64,000 nucleotides of DNA from Gordionus sp. m RMFG-2023 (Eukaryota; Nematomorpha; Gordioida; Chordodea; Parachordodidae), in NCBI RefSeq assembly GCF_954871325.1, contig NC_088777.1:26079366-26143365 (forward strand). The letters are read 5' to 3'. Of the stretch, positions 43,000-56,140 are shown piece by piece. Below the pieces are notes generated by a model. The model was not told where the DNA came from and made no database searches. It worked only from the letters and a program-made list of their open reading frames with translations. The translations under genes were made by a program, and so were the position numbers. Numbering within the stretch: position 1 is the first letter of the stretch; every line of letters starts with the position of its first letter.

Positions 43000-43310
43000 G
43001 GTGGTTGAGCGAGAAGAACGCTTGCCTTTAAAACGTTAAGTCATGGGTTCGAATCCCGTTATGTACAAAATATTTTCTTAAAATTTAACATTAGATAGAT
43101 ATAGTCTCCATCGATTTATTTAACATTAAGAAGATAGGAAAGTTGATAGGAAAAAAAACATTAACATTAAGAAGATAGGAAAGTTGATAGGAAAAATAAA
43201 AATTAACATTAAGAAGATAGGAAAGTTGATGAGAAAAATAAAAATTAACATTAAGGATATATACGAAAACGTTCATTTCTTGATTACGGTGATTATATAT
43301 ATAGATTAGC
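43000..43310 (+). repeat. tRNA-derived SINE-like copy B with internal 39-bp expansion
   Basis: The head contains GGTTCGAATCCCG (43046-43058, B-box) after GGTGGTTGAGCGAG. The body resembles 39830-39935. Between them a ~39-bp unit (ACATTAAGAAGATAGGAAAG) repeats about four times (43125-43255). T-arm bases pair, but acceptor and anticodon stems do not, so it is not a working tRNA. Confidence 0.5.
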
Positions 43311-43459
43311 TGACGGGGTTGAAGTGTAATTATTTAGTTTGTGTGTATGGTACTAAATATACTTTATTAATAAATTTTATATAAATATTAAAATTTAGGA
43401 GAAAAAGAGGTAAAATTGTTGCAATGTATACCGTGAGTATGTACTAGAAATATCAAAAT

Positions 43460-43895
43460 TTAAATTTGTAATAGGAATCATATTGGGTAAAATTAAAAAT
43501 AGAGATGCTTGAAAATTTTTTAATTTTAAATATGGCTAGACATTGGCCTGAAATTTTTTTTGCAGAAATCGCCAGGCCTGATTAAAAAACTAAGCCCATG
43601 CAACTTTCATATTCTGATTTTATTTTTAAATGAATTATGACTTTTATATATTTTATTTCAGATCTCAACTAACAAAATTATTATGGTCATTGGCGGGCTT
43701 GAAAAAATTTTCCAAACAATATGGTTTTCAGAGATTTAGCTATCTCCAGGCTTGGGAAAAATATACAAAATTATATGGGTTGGCCAGGTTTGAGAAAAAA
43801 AAATTTCAGGCCAATGTCTGGTCCATATTTAAATTAAAAAATTTTCAAGTATTTTAAATTTTACCCAATATGATTTCTATTACAAATTTAAATTT
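43460..43895. repeat. Foldback element, about 435 bp
   Basis: Arms 43460-43590 and 43770-43895 are inverted (AATTTGTAATAGGAATCATA; ATTGGGTAAAATT; CATTGGCCTGAAATTTTTTT). The centre (43590-43770) has no recognised protein motif. Probably a non-autonomous DNA transposon; no target duplication identified. Confidence 0.6.
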
Positions 43896-44385
43896 TTTTC
43901 TAAATATAAAATTAAATTTAAGATATTGTTATTAAATTATAATAGAAATAAATGGAATATAAAATTAAATTTAAGACATTGTTATTGTTAAATAGACACG
44001 GTGCAGGCCAAGTTGAAAACACTAATTTTTATTTATAAAAGATTAATTTAACATTATTGAACATGTCTAAATTTTAAAGTTTATATAGTCATAAAATAAT
44101 ATGAATTTGAATATAAAATAAATAAAATGAAATAAGTTTATAAAAGTCGCGATATATTTTATAAAAGGTCATAAGTAGAAATCGCGGTATATTTATAAAA
44201 GGTCATAAGTAGAAATCGCGATATATTCATATACTATAATTATTTTAATTTTATTTTAATTAATATAATTAATTTATTTTAATTTCATTTTAAATAATCA
44301 TCTCTAACATTCCCCTCTCTGAGAAATCCAGTTACCGCGATCGTCGGTTTAATTGGTTGTTTATCTGTCTTGCTTATATGTCAAT
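43896..44385. other. AT-rich DNA with short duplications
   Basis: An ~60-bp duplication (AATATAAAATTAAATTTAAGA at about 43905 and 43955) and GTCATAAGTAGAAATCGCG twice near 44170-44220. No gene. Confidence 0.4.
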
Positions 44386-44600
44386 TAGTGTTGTTAAAAC
44401 GCCGCGAGTCGTGACGCCGAACCAAAGTTCGGGTCGTTTTTTCGACCTCGACCAGAGTTCAAGCCAAAAAAAACGACCTCAACCCAAAATATGGGTCGTT
44501 TTTTTCGACCTCGACCCGAGTCCAAGACGAAAAAAACGATCTCGACCCAAAATATGGGTCGTTTTTTTCGACTCAGACTTGAAGTTTATTTTTTAAGGCA
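44386..44600 (+). repeat. hAT-like terminus with GGTCGTTTTTTTCGACC palindromes
   Basis: TAGTGTTGTTAAAACG at 44386 resembles a hAT end. Then GGGTCGTTTTTTTCGACC and CTCGACCC(A/G) recur three or four times to 44572. The 118-bp satellite begins right after. The opposite end is absent. Confidence 0.5.
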
Positions 44601-45422
44601 AATATGTAAAAATATATTTTGCAAACATGTTAAATTAAAATTTTAGTGAAGATGTACCATAGGAAAGTGACAATTGTCATAATCGTCATTTTTGAACCTT
44701 TTTCTATTTTTTTAAGGCAAATGGGTAAAAATATATATTGTAAACATGTTAAATTAAAATTTCAGTGAAGATGTACCATAGGAAAGTGACAATTGTCATA
44801 ATCGTTAGTTTTGAACTTTTTTCAATTTTTTAAGGCAAATGGTTAAAAATATATTTTGCAAACATGTTAAATTAAAATTTTAGTGAAGATGTACCATAGG
44901 AAAGTGACATTTGTCATAATCGTTATTTTTGAACTTTTTTGAATTTTTTTAAGGCAAATGGGTAAAAATATATTTTGTAAACATGTTAAATTAAAATTTT
45001 AGTGAAAATGTATCATAGAAAAGTGACAATTGTCATAATCGTCATTTTTGTACTTTTTTGAATTTTTTTAAGGCAAATGGGTAAAAATATATTTTGTAAA
45101 CATGTTAAATTAAAATTTCAGTGAAAATGTATCATAGAAAAGTGATAATTGTCATAATCGACATTTTTGAACTTTTTTGAATTTTTTTAAGGCAAATGGG
45201 TAAAAATATATTTTGTAAACATGTTAAATTAAATTTCATTGAAGATGTACAATAGGAAAGTGACAATTGTCATAATCGTCATTATTGAACTTTTTAAAAT
45301 TTTTTAAGGCAAATGGGTAAAAATATATTTTATAAACATGTTAAATTAAAATTTCAGTGAAAATGTACTATAGAAAAGTGACAATTGTCATAATCGTCAT
45401 TTTTGAACTTTTACTATATATT
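44600..45422. repeat. 118-bp satellite, about 7 copies
   Basis: Same family as 29990-30545. Units contain AAGGCAAATGGGTAAAAATA, AACATGTTAAATTAAAATTT, and GTGACAATTGTCATAATCG. The last unit runs out at 45422, where the larger satellite starts within the phrase TTTAAGGCATAAAATTTAAT. Confidence 0.9.
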
Positions 45423-45740
45423 TAAGGCATAAAATTTAATTCTGAGTAGAATGATATAAAAATATTCAAAATTGCGTTTAAGATGTTAGCCTTTTCCCTT
45501 CGAACGTTTTTACCACAAAAGAATTTTTAAAATTTATTTTTTGAACCGATAACGTAAAAAATTACATCAAAGCATATTTAGATAGGAAATTTAATCCTGA
45601 GTTCAATGATATAAAAAATTTTAAAATTAAATTTAAGATGTTAGCCTTTTCCCTTCGAACATTTTCGCGACAGAAATATTATTTTTTGAACCGGAAACGT
45701 AAAAAAATACATCTAAGCATAATTGGATAGGAAATTTAAT

Positions 45741-48700
45741 TCTGAGTAGAATGATATAAAAATACTTAAAATTGCGTTTAAGATGTTAGCCTTTTCTCTT
45801 CGAACGTTTTTACCACAAAAAAATTTTTTAAATTTATTTTTTGAACCGATAACGTAAAAAATTACATCAAAGCATATTTAGATAGGAAATTTAATCCTGA
45901 GTTCAATGATATAAAAATTTTTAAAATTAAATTTAAGATGTTAACCTTTTCCCTTCTAACATTTTCGCGACAGAAATATTATTTTTTGAACCGGAAACGT
46001 AAAAAAATACATCTAAGCATAATTGGATAGGAAATTTAATTCTGAGTAGAATGATATAAAAATATTCAAAATTGCGTTTAAGATGTTAGCCTTTTGTCTT
46101 CGAACGTTTTTACCACAAAAAAATTATTAATTTTATTTTTGAACCGATAACGTAAAAAATTACATCAAAGCATATTTAGATAGGAAATTTAATCCTGAGT
46201 TCAATGATATAAAAATTTTAAAAATTAAACTTAAGATGTTAGCCTTTTCCCTTCGAACATTTTCGCGACAAAAATATTATTTTTTGAACCGTTAACGTAA
46301 AAAAATACATCTAAGCATAATTGGATAGGAAATTTAATTCTGAGTAGAATGATCTAAAAATACTTAAAATTGCGTTTAAGATGTTAGCCTTTTCCCTTCG
46401 AACGTTTTTACCACAAAAAAATTTTTAAAATTTATTTTTTGAACCGATAACGTAAAAAATTTCAAAGCATATTTAGATAGGAAATTTAATCCTGAGTTCA
46501 ATGATATAAAAATTTTTAAAATTAAACTTAAGATGTTAGCCTTTTCCCTTCGAACATTTTCGCGACAGAAATATTATTTTTTGAACCGGAAACGTAAAAA
46601 AATACATCTAAGCATAATTGGATAGGAAATTTAATTCTGAGTAGAATGATAAAAAAATATTCAAAATTGCGTTTAAGATGTTAGCCTTTTCCCTTCGAAC
46701 GTTTTTACCACAAAAAAATTTTTAAAATTTATTTTTTGAACCGATAACGTAAAAAATTACATCAAAGCATATTTAGATAGGAAATTTAATATTGAGTTCA
46801 ATGATATAAAAATTTTTAAAATTAAATTTAAGATGTATGCCTTTTCCCTTCGAACATTTTCGCGACAGAAATATTATTTTTTGAACCGGAAACTTAAAAA
46901 AATACATCTAAGCATAATTGGATAGGAAATTTAATTCTGAGTAGAATGATATAAAAATATTCAAAATTGCGTTTAAGATGTTAGCCTTTTCCCTTCGAAC
47001 GTTTTTACCACAAAAAAATTTTTAAAATTTATTTTTTGAACCGATAACGTAAAAAATTACATCAAAGCATATTTAGATAGGAAATTTAATCCTGAGTTCA
47101 ATGATAAAAAATATTCAAAATTGCGTTTAAGATGTTAGCCTTTTCCCTTCGAACGTTTTTACCACAAAAAATTTTTAAAATTTATTTTTTGAACCGATAA
47201 CGTAAAAAATTACATCTAAGCATATTTAGATAGGAAATTTAATATTGAGTTCAATGATATAAAAATTTTTAAAATTAAATTTAAGATGTATGCCTTTTCC
47301 CTTCGAACATTTTCGCGACAGAAATATTATTTTTTGAACCGGAAACGTAAAAAAATACATCTAAGCATAATTGGATAGGAAATTTAATTCTGAGTAGAAT
47401 GATATAAAAATACTTAAAATTGCGTTTAAGATGTTAGCCTTTTCTCTTCGAACGTTTTTACCACAAAAAAATTTTTTAAATTTATTTTTTGAACCGATAA
47501 CGTAAAAAATTACATCAAAGCATATTTAGATAGGAAATTTAATCCTGAGTTCAATGATATAAAAATTTTTAAAATTAAATTTAAGATGTTAGCCTTTTCC
47601 CTTCTAACATTTTCGCGACAGAAATATTATTTTTTGAACCGGAAACGTAAAAAAATACATCTAAGCATAATTGGATAGGAAATTTAATTCTGAGTAGAAT
47701 GATATAAAAATATTCAAAATTGCGTTTAAGATGTTAGCCTTTTGTCTTCGAACGTTTTTACCACAAAAAAATTATTAAAATTTTATTTTTGAACCGATAA
47801 CGTAAAAAATTACATCAAAGCATATTTAGATAGGAAATTTAATCCTGAGTTCAATGATATAAAAATTTTAAAAATTAAACTTAAGATGTTAGCCTTTTCC
47901 CTTCGAACATTTTCGCGACAAAAATATTATTTTTTGAACCGTTAACGTAAAAAAATACATCTAAGCATAATTGGATAGGAAATTTAATTCTGAGTAGAAT
48001 GATCTAAAAATACTTAAAATTGCGTTTAAGATGTTAGCCTTTTCCCTTCGAACGTTTTTACCACAAAAAAATTTTTAAAATTTATTTTTTGAACCGATAA
48101 CGTAAAAAATTTCAAAGCATATTTAGATAGGAAATTTAATCCTGAGTTCAATGATATAAAAATTTTTAAAATTAAACTTAAGATGTTAGCCTTTTCCCTT
48201 GAAACATTTTCGCGACAGAAATATTATTTTTTGAACCGTAAACGTAAAAAAATACATCTAAGCATAATTGGATAGGAAATTTAATTCTGAGTAGAATGAT
48301 AAAAAAATATTCAAAATTGCGTTTAAGATGTTAGCCTTTTCCCTTCGAACGTTTTTACCACAAAAAAATTTTTAAAATTTATTTTTTGAACCGATAACGT
48401 AAAAAATTACATCAAAGCATATTTAGATAGGAAATTTAATATTGAGTTCAATGATATAAAAATTTTTAAAATTAAATTTAAGATGTATGCCTTTTCCCTT
48501 CGAACATTTTCGCGACAGAAATATTATTTTTTGAACCGGAAACTTAAAAAAATACATCTAAGCATAATTGGATAGGAAATTTAATTCTGAGTAGAATGAT
48601 ATAAAAATATTCAAAATTGCGTTTAAGATGTTAGCCTTTTCCCTTCGAACGTTTTTACCACAAAAAAATTTTTAAAATTTATTTTTTGAACCGATAACGT

Positions 48701-49038
48701 AAAAAATTACATCAAAGCATATTTAGATAGGAAATTTAATCCTGAGTTCAATGATAAAAAATATTCAAAATTGCGTTTAAGATGTTAGCCTTTTCCCTTC
48801 GAACGTTTTTACCACAAAAAATTTTTAAAATTTATTTTTTGAACCGATAACGTAAAAAATTACATCTAAGCATATTTAGATAGGAAATTTAATATTGAGT
48901 TCAATGATATAAATATTTTTAAAATTAAATTTAAGATGTATGCCTTTTCCCTTCGAACATTTTCGCGACAGAAATATTATTTTTTGAACCGGAAACGTAA
49001 AAAAATACATCTAAGCATAATTGGATAGGAAATTTAAT
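45741..49038. repeat. 1.65-kb sub-repeat, two full copies
   Basis: The A variant carrying CCTTTTCTCTTCG recurs at about 45793, 47441 and 49091, giving periods of 1,648 and 1,650 bp. Between these points the order of variant monomers is the same, including the B/A junction near 47100 and 48750. Confidence 0.85.
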
Positions 49039-52000
49039 TCTGAGTAGAATGATATAAAAATACTTAAAATTGCGTTTAAGATGTTAGCCTTTTCTCTTCG
49101 AACGTTTTTACCACAAAAAAATTTTTTAAATTTATTTTTTGAACCGATAACGTAAAAAATTACATCAAAGCATATTTAGATAGGAAATTTAATCCTGAGT
49201 TCAATGATATAAAAATTTTTAAAATTAAATTTAAGATGTTAGCCTTTTCCCTTCTAACATTTTCGCGACAGAAATATTATTTTTTGAACCGGAAACGTAA
49301 AAAAATACATCTAAGCATAATTGGATAGGAAATTTAATTCTGAGTAGAATGATATAAAAATATTCAAAATTGCGTTTAAGATGTTAGCCTTTTGTCTTCG
49401 AACGTTTTTACCACAAAAAAATTATTAAAATTTTATTTTTGAACCGATAACGTAAAAAATTACATCAAAGCATATTTAGATAGGAAATTTAATCCTGAGT
49501 TCAATGATATAAAAATTTTAAAAATTAAACTTAAGATGTTAGCCTTTTCCCTTCGAACATTTTCGCGACAAAAATAATTATTTTTTGAACCGTTAACGTA
49601 AAAAAATACATCTAAGCATAATTGGATAGGAAATTTAATTCTGAGTAGAATGATCTAAAAATACTTAAAATTGCGTTTAAGATGTTAGCCTTTTCCCTTC
49701 GAACGTTTTTACCACAAAAAAATTTTTAAAATTTATTTTTTGAACCGATAACGTAAAAAATTTCAAAGCATATTTAGATAGGAAATTTAATCCTGAGTTC
49801 AATGATATAAAAATTTTTAAAATTAAACTTAAGATGTTAGCCTTTTCCCTTCGAACATTTTCGCGACAGAAATATTATTTTTTGAACCGGAAACGTAAAA
49901 AAATACATCTAAGCATAATTTGATAGGAAATTTAATAACTGAGTAGAATGATATAAAAATATTCAAAATTGCGTTTAAGATGTTAGCCTTTTGTCTTCGA
50001 ACGTTTTTACCACAAAAAAATTATTAAAATTTATTTTTTGAACCGATAACGTAAAAAATTACATCAAAGCATATTTAGATAGGAAATTTAATCCTGAGTT
50101 CAATGATATAAAAATTTTAAAAATTAAACTTAAGATGTTAGCCTTTTCCCTTCGAACATTTTCGCGACAAAAATATTATTTTTTGAACCGGAAACGTAAA
50201 AAAATACATCTAAGCATAATTGGATAGGAAATTTAATTCTGAGTAGAATGATATAAAAATATTCAAAATTGCGTTTAAGATGTTAGCCTTTTCCCTTCGA
50301 ACGTTTTTACCACAAAAAAATTTTTAAAAATTATTTTTTGAACCGATAACGTAAAAAATTACATCAAAGCATATTTAGATAGGAAATTTAATTCTGAGTT
50401 CAATGATATAAAAATATTTAAAATTAAATTTAAGATGTTAGCCTTTTCCCTTCGAACATTTTATCGACAGAAATATTATTTTTTAAACCGGAAACGTAAA
50501 AAAATACATCTAAGCATAATTATATAGGAAATTTAATTCTGAGTAGAATGATATAAAAATACTTAAAATTGCGTTTAAGATGTTAGCCTTTTCCCTTCGA
50601 ACGTTTTTACCACAAAAAAATTTTTTAAATTTATTTTTTGAACCGATAACGTAAAAAATTACATCAAAGCATATTTAGATAGGAAATTTAATCCTGAGTT
50701 CAATGATATAAAAATTTTTAAAATTAAACTTAAGATTCCCTTCAAAAATTTTCGCGACAAAAATATTATTTTTTGAACCGGAAACGTAAAAAAATACATC
50801 TAAGCATAATTGGATAGGAAATTTAATTCTGAGTAGAATGATATAAAAATATTCAAAATTGCGTTTAAGATGTTAGCCTTTTCCCTTCGAACGTTTTTAC
50901 CACAAAAAAATTTTTAAAATTTATTTTTGAACCGATAACGTAAAAAATTACATCAAAGCATATTTAGATAGGAAATTTAATTCTGAGTTCAATGATATAT
51001 AAATTTTTAAAATTAAACCTAAGATGTTAGCCTTTTCCCTTCGAACATTTTCGCGACAGAAATATTATTTTTTGAACCGGAAACGTAAAAAAATACATCT
51101 AAGCATAATTGGATAGGAAATTTAATTCTGAGTAGAATGATATAAAAATATTCAAAATTGCGTTTAAGATGTTAGCCTTTTGTCTTCGAACGTTTTTACC
51201 ACAAAAAAATTATTAAAATTTATTTTTTGAACCGATAACGTAAAAAATTACATCAAAGCATATTTAGTTAGGAAATTTAATCCTGAGTTCAATGATATAA
51301 AAATTTTTAAAATTCAATTTAAGATTCCCTTCGAACATTTTCGCGACAAAAATATTATTTTTTGAACCGGAAACGTAAAAAAATACATCTAAGCATAATT
51401 GGATAGGAAATTTGATTCTGAGTAGAATGATATAAAAATATTCAAAATTGCGTTTAAGATGTTAGCCTTTTCCCTTCGAACGTTTTTACCACAAAAAAAT
51501 TTTTAAAATTTATTTTTTGAACCGATAACGTAAAAAATTACATCAAAGCATATTTAGATAGGAAATTTAATTCTAAGTTCAATGATATAAAAATTTATAA
51601 AATTAAATTTAAGATGTTAGCCTTTTCCCTTCGAACATTTTCGCGACAGAAATATTATTTTTTGAACAGGTAACGTAAAAAAATACATCTAAGCATAATT
51701 GGATAGGAAATTTAATTCTGAGTAGAATGATATATTGCGTTTAAGATGTTAGAATTTCCCTTCTAACGTTTTTACCACAAAAAAATTTTTAAAATTTATT
51801 TTTTGAACCAATAACGTAAAAAATTACATCAAAGCATATTTAGATAGGAAATTTAATCCTGAGTTCAATGATATAAAAATTTTTAAAATTCAATTTAAGA
51901 TTCCCTTCGAACATTTTCGCGACAAAAATATTATTTTTTGAACCTGAAACGTAAAAAAATACATCTAAGCATAATTGGATAGGAAATTTAATTCTGAGTA

Positions 52001-55000
52001 GAATGATATAAAAATATTCAAAATTGCGTTTAAGATGTTAGACTTTTCCCTTCGAACGTTTTTACCACAAAAAAATTATTAAAATTTATTTTTTGAACCG
52101 ATAACGTAAAAAATTACATCAAAGCATATTTAGATAGGAAATTTAATTCTGAGTTCAATGATATAAAAATATTCAAAATTGCGTTTAAGATGTTAGCCTT
52201 TTCCCTTCTAACGTTTTTACCACAAAAAAACTTTTAAAATTTATTTTTTGAACCGATAACGTAAAAAATTACATCAAAGCATATTTAGATAGGAAATTTA
52301 ATTCTGAGTTCAATGATATAAAAATATTCAAAATTGCGTTTAAGATGTTAGCCTTTTCCCTTCGAACGTTTTTACCACAAAAAAACTTTTAAAATTTATT
52401 TTTTGAACCGATAACGTAAAAAATTACGTCAAAGAATATTTCGATAGGAAATTTAATTCTAAGTTCAATGATATAAAAATTTATAAAATTAAACTTAAGA
52501 TGTTAGCTTTTTCCCTTCGAACATTTTCGCGACAAAAATATTATTTTTTGAACCGGAAACGTAAAAAAATACATCTAAGCATAATTGAATAGGAAATTTA
52601 ATTCTGAGTAGAATGATATAAAAATACTTAAAATTGCATTTAAGATGTTAGCCTTTTCCCTTCGAACGTTTTTACCACCAAAGAATTTTTAAAATTTATT
52701 TTTTAAAGCATATTTAGATAGGAAATTTAATCCTGAGTTCAATGATATAAAAATTTTTAAAATTAAACTTAAGATGTTAGCCTTTTCCCTTCGAATATTT
52801 TCGCGACAGAAATATTATTTTTTGAACCGGAAACGTAAAAAAATACATCTAAGCATAATTGGATAGGAAATTTAATTCTGAGTAGAATGATATAAAAATA
52901 TTCAAAATTGCGTTTAAGATGTTAGCCTTTTCCCTTCGAACGTTTTTACCACAAAAAAATTTTTAAAAATTATTTTTTGAACCGATAACGTAAAAAATTA
53001 CATCAAAGCATATTTAGATAGGAAATTTAATTCTGAGTTCAATGATATAAAAATATTTAAAATTAAATTTAAGATGTTAGCCTTTTCCCTTCGAACATTT
53101 TATCGACAGAAATATTATTTTTTAAACAGGAAACGTAAAAAAATACATCTAAGCATAATTATATAGGAAATTTAATTCTGAGTAGAATGATATAAAAATA
53201 CTTAAAATTGCGTTTAAGATGTTAGCCTTTTCCCTTCGAACGTTTTTACCACAAAAAAATTTTTTAAATTTATTTTTTGAACCGATAACGTAAAAAATTA
53301 CATCAAAGCATATTTAGATAGGAAATTTAATCCTGAGTTCAATGATATAAAAATTTTTAAAATTAAACTTAAGATTCCCTTCAAAAATTTTCGCGACAAA
53401 AATATTATTTTTTGAACCGGAAACGTAAAAAAATACATCTAAGCATAATTGGATAGGAAATTTAATTCTGAGTAGAATGATATAAAAATATTCAAAATTG
53501 CGTTTAAGATGTTAGCCTTTTCCCTTCGAACGTTTTTACCACAAAAAAATTTTTAAAATTTATTTTTTGAACCGATAACGTAAAAAATTACATCAAAGCA
53601 TATTTAGATAGGAAATTTAATTCTGAGTTCAATGATATATAAATTTTTAAAATTAAACCTAAGATGTTAGCCTTTTCCCTTCGAACATTTTCGCGACAGA
53701 AATATTATTTTTTGAACCGGAAACGTAAAAAAATACATCTAAGCATAATTGGATAGGAAATTTAATTCTGAGTAGAATGATATAAAAATATTCAAAATTG
53801 CGTTTAAGATGTTAGCCTTTTGTCTTCGAACGTTTTTACCACAAAAAAATTATTAAAATTTATTTTTTGAACCGATAACAAAATTACATCAAAGCATATT
53901 TAGTTAGGAAATTTAATCCTGAGTTCAATGATATAAAAATTTTTAAAATTCAATTTAAGATTCCCTTCGAACATTTTCGCGACAAAAATATTATTTTTTG
54001 AACCGGAAACGTAAAAAAATACATCTAAGCATAATTGGATAGGAAATTTGATTCTGAGTAGAATGATATAAAAATATTCAAAATTGCGTTTAAGATGTTA
54101 GCCTTTTCCCTTCGAACGTTTTTACCACAAAAAAATTTTTAAAATTTATTTTTTGAACCGATAACGTAAAAAATTACATCAAAGCATATTTAGATAGGAA
54201 ATTTAATTCTAAGTTCAATGATATAAAAATTTATAAAATTAAATTTAAGATGTTAGCCTTTTCCCTTCGAACATTTTCGCGACAGAAATATTATTTTTTG
54301 AACCGGAAACGTAAAAAAATACATCTAAGCATAATTGGATAGGAAATTTAATTCTGAGTAGAATGATATAAAAATACTCAAAATTGCGTTTAAGATGTTA
54401 GAATTTCCCTTCTAACGTTTTTACCACAAAAAAATTTTTAAAATTTATTTTTTGAACCAATAACGTAAAAAATTACATCAAAGCATATTTAGATAGGAAA
54501 TTTAATCCTGAGTTCAATGATATAAAAATTTTTAAAATTCAATTTAAGATTCCCTTCGAACATTTTCGCGACAAAAATATTATTTTTTGAACCTGAAACG
54601 TAAAAAAATACATCTAAGCATAATTGGATAGGAAATTTAATTCTGAGTAGAATGATATAAAAATATTCAAAATTGCGTTTAAGATGTTAGACTTTTCCCT
54701 TCGAACGTTTTTACCACAAAAAAATTATTAAAATTTATTTTTTGAACCGATAACGTAAAAAATTACATCAAAGCATATTTAGATAGGAAATTTAATTCGG
54801 AGTTCAATGATATAAAAATATTCAAAATTGCGTTTAAGATGTTAGCCTTTTCCCTTCTAACGTTTTTACCACAAAAAAACTTTTAAAATTTATTTTTTGA
54901 ACCGATAACGTAAAAAATTACATCAAAGCATATTTAGATAGGAAATTAAATTCTGAGTTCAATGATATAAAAATATTCAAAATTGCGTTTAAGATGTTAG

Positions 55001-56140
55001 CCTTTTCCCTTCGAACGTTTTTACCACAAAAAAACTTTTAAAATTTATTTTTTGAACCGATAACGTAAAAAATTACGTCAAAGGATATTTCGATAGGAAA
55101 TTTAATTCTAAGTTCAATGATATAAAAATTTATAAAATTAAACTTAAGATGTTAGCTTTTTCCCTTCGAACATTTTCGCGACAAAAATATTATTTTTTGA
55201 ACCGGAAACGTAAAAAAATACATCTAAGCATAATTGAATAGGAAATTTAATTCTGAGTAGAATGATATAAAAATACTTAAAATTGCATTTAAGATGTTAG
55301 CCTTTTCCCTTCGAACGTTTTTACCACCAAAGAATTTTTAAAATTTATTTTTTAAAGCATATTTAGATAGGAAATTTAATCCTGAGTTCAATGATATAAA
55401 AATTTTTAAAATTAAACTTAAGATGTTAGCCTTTTCCCTTCGAATATTTTCGCGACAGAAATATTATTTTTTGAACCGGAAACGTAAAAAAATACATCTA
55501 AGCATAATTGGATAGGAGATTTAATTCTGAGTAGAATGATATAAAAATACTTAATATTGCATTTAAGATGTTAGCCTTTTCCCTTCGAACGTTTTTACCA
55601 CAAAAAAATTTTTAAAATTTATTTTTTGAACCGATAACGTAAAAAATTACATCAAAGCATATTTAGATAGGAAATTTAATCCTGAGTTCAATGATATAAA
55701 AAATTTTAAAATTAAATTTAAGATGTTAGCCTTTTCCCTTCGAACATTTTCGCGACAGAAATATTATTTTTTGAACCGGAAACGTAAAAAAATACATCTA
55801 AGCATAATTGGATAGGAAATTTAATTCTGAGTAGAATGATATAAAAATATTCAAAATTGCGTTTAAGATGTTAGCCTTTTCCCTTCGAACGTTTTTACCA
55901 CAAAAAAATTTTTAAAATTTATTTTTTGAACCGATAACGTAAAAAATTACATCAAAGCATATTTAGATAGGAAATTTAATCCTGAGTTCAATGATATAAA
56001 AAATTTTAAAATTAAATTTAAGATGTTAGCCTTTTCCCTTCGAACATTTTCGCGACAAAAATATTATTTTTTGAACCGTTAACGTAAAAAAATACATCTA
56101 AGCATAATTGGATAGGAAATTTAATTCTGAGTAGAATGAT
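48301..56140. repeat. 7.84-kb higher-order repeat, copy 1
   Basis: Starts at the A variant GAATGAT|AAAAAAATATTC (48301), which reappears at 56141. Monomer variants follow in the same order in copy 2. It contains two 2.64-kb blocks (about 50280-52920 and 52920-55560) marked by CATTTTATCGACAG at 50459 and 53099. Confidence 0.9.

Noticed and set aside
43000-43075. Functional tRNA gene, because of a perfect GGTTCGAATCCC box.
   Set aside because: Acceptor and anticodon stems do not pair and the body continues as a dispersed repeat, so a SINE-like head is more likely. The same reasoning applies to 36215 and 39809.
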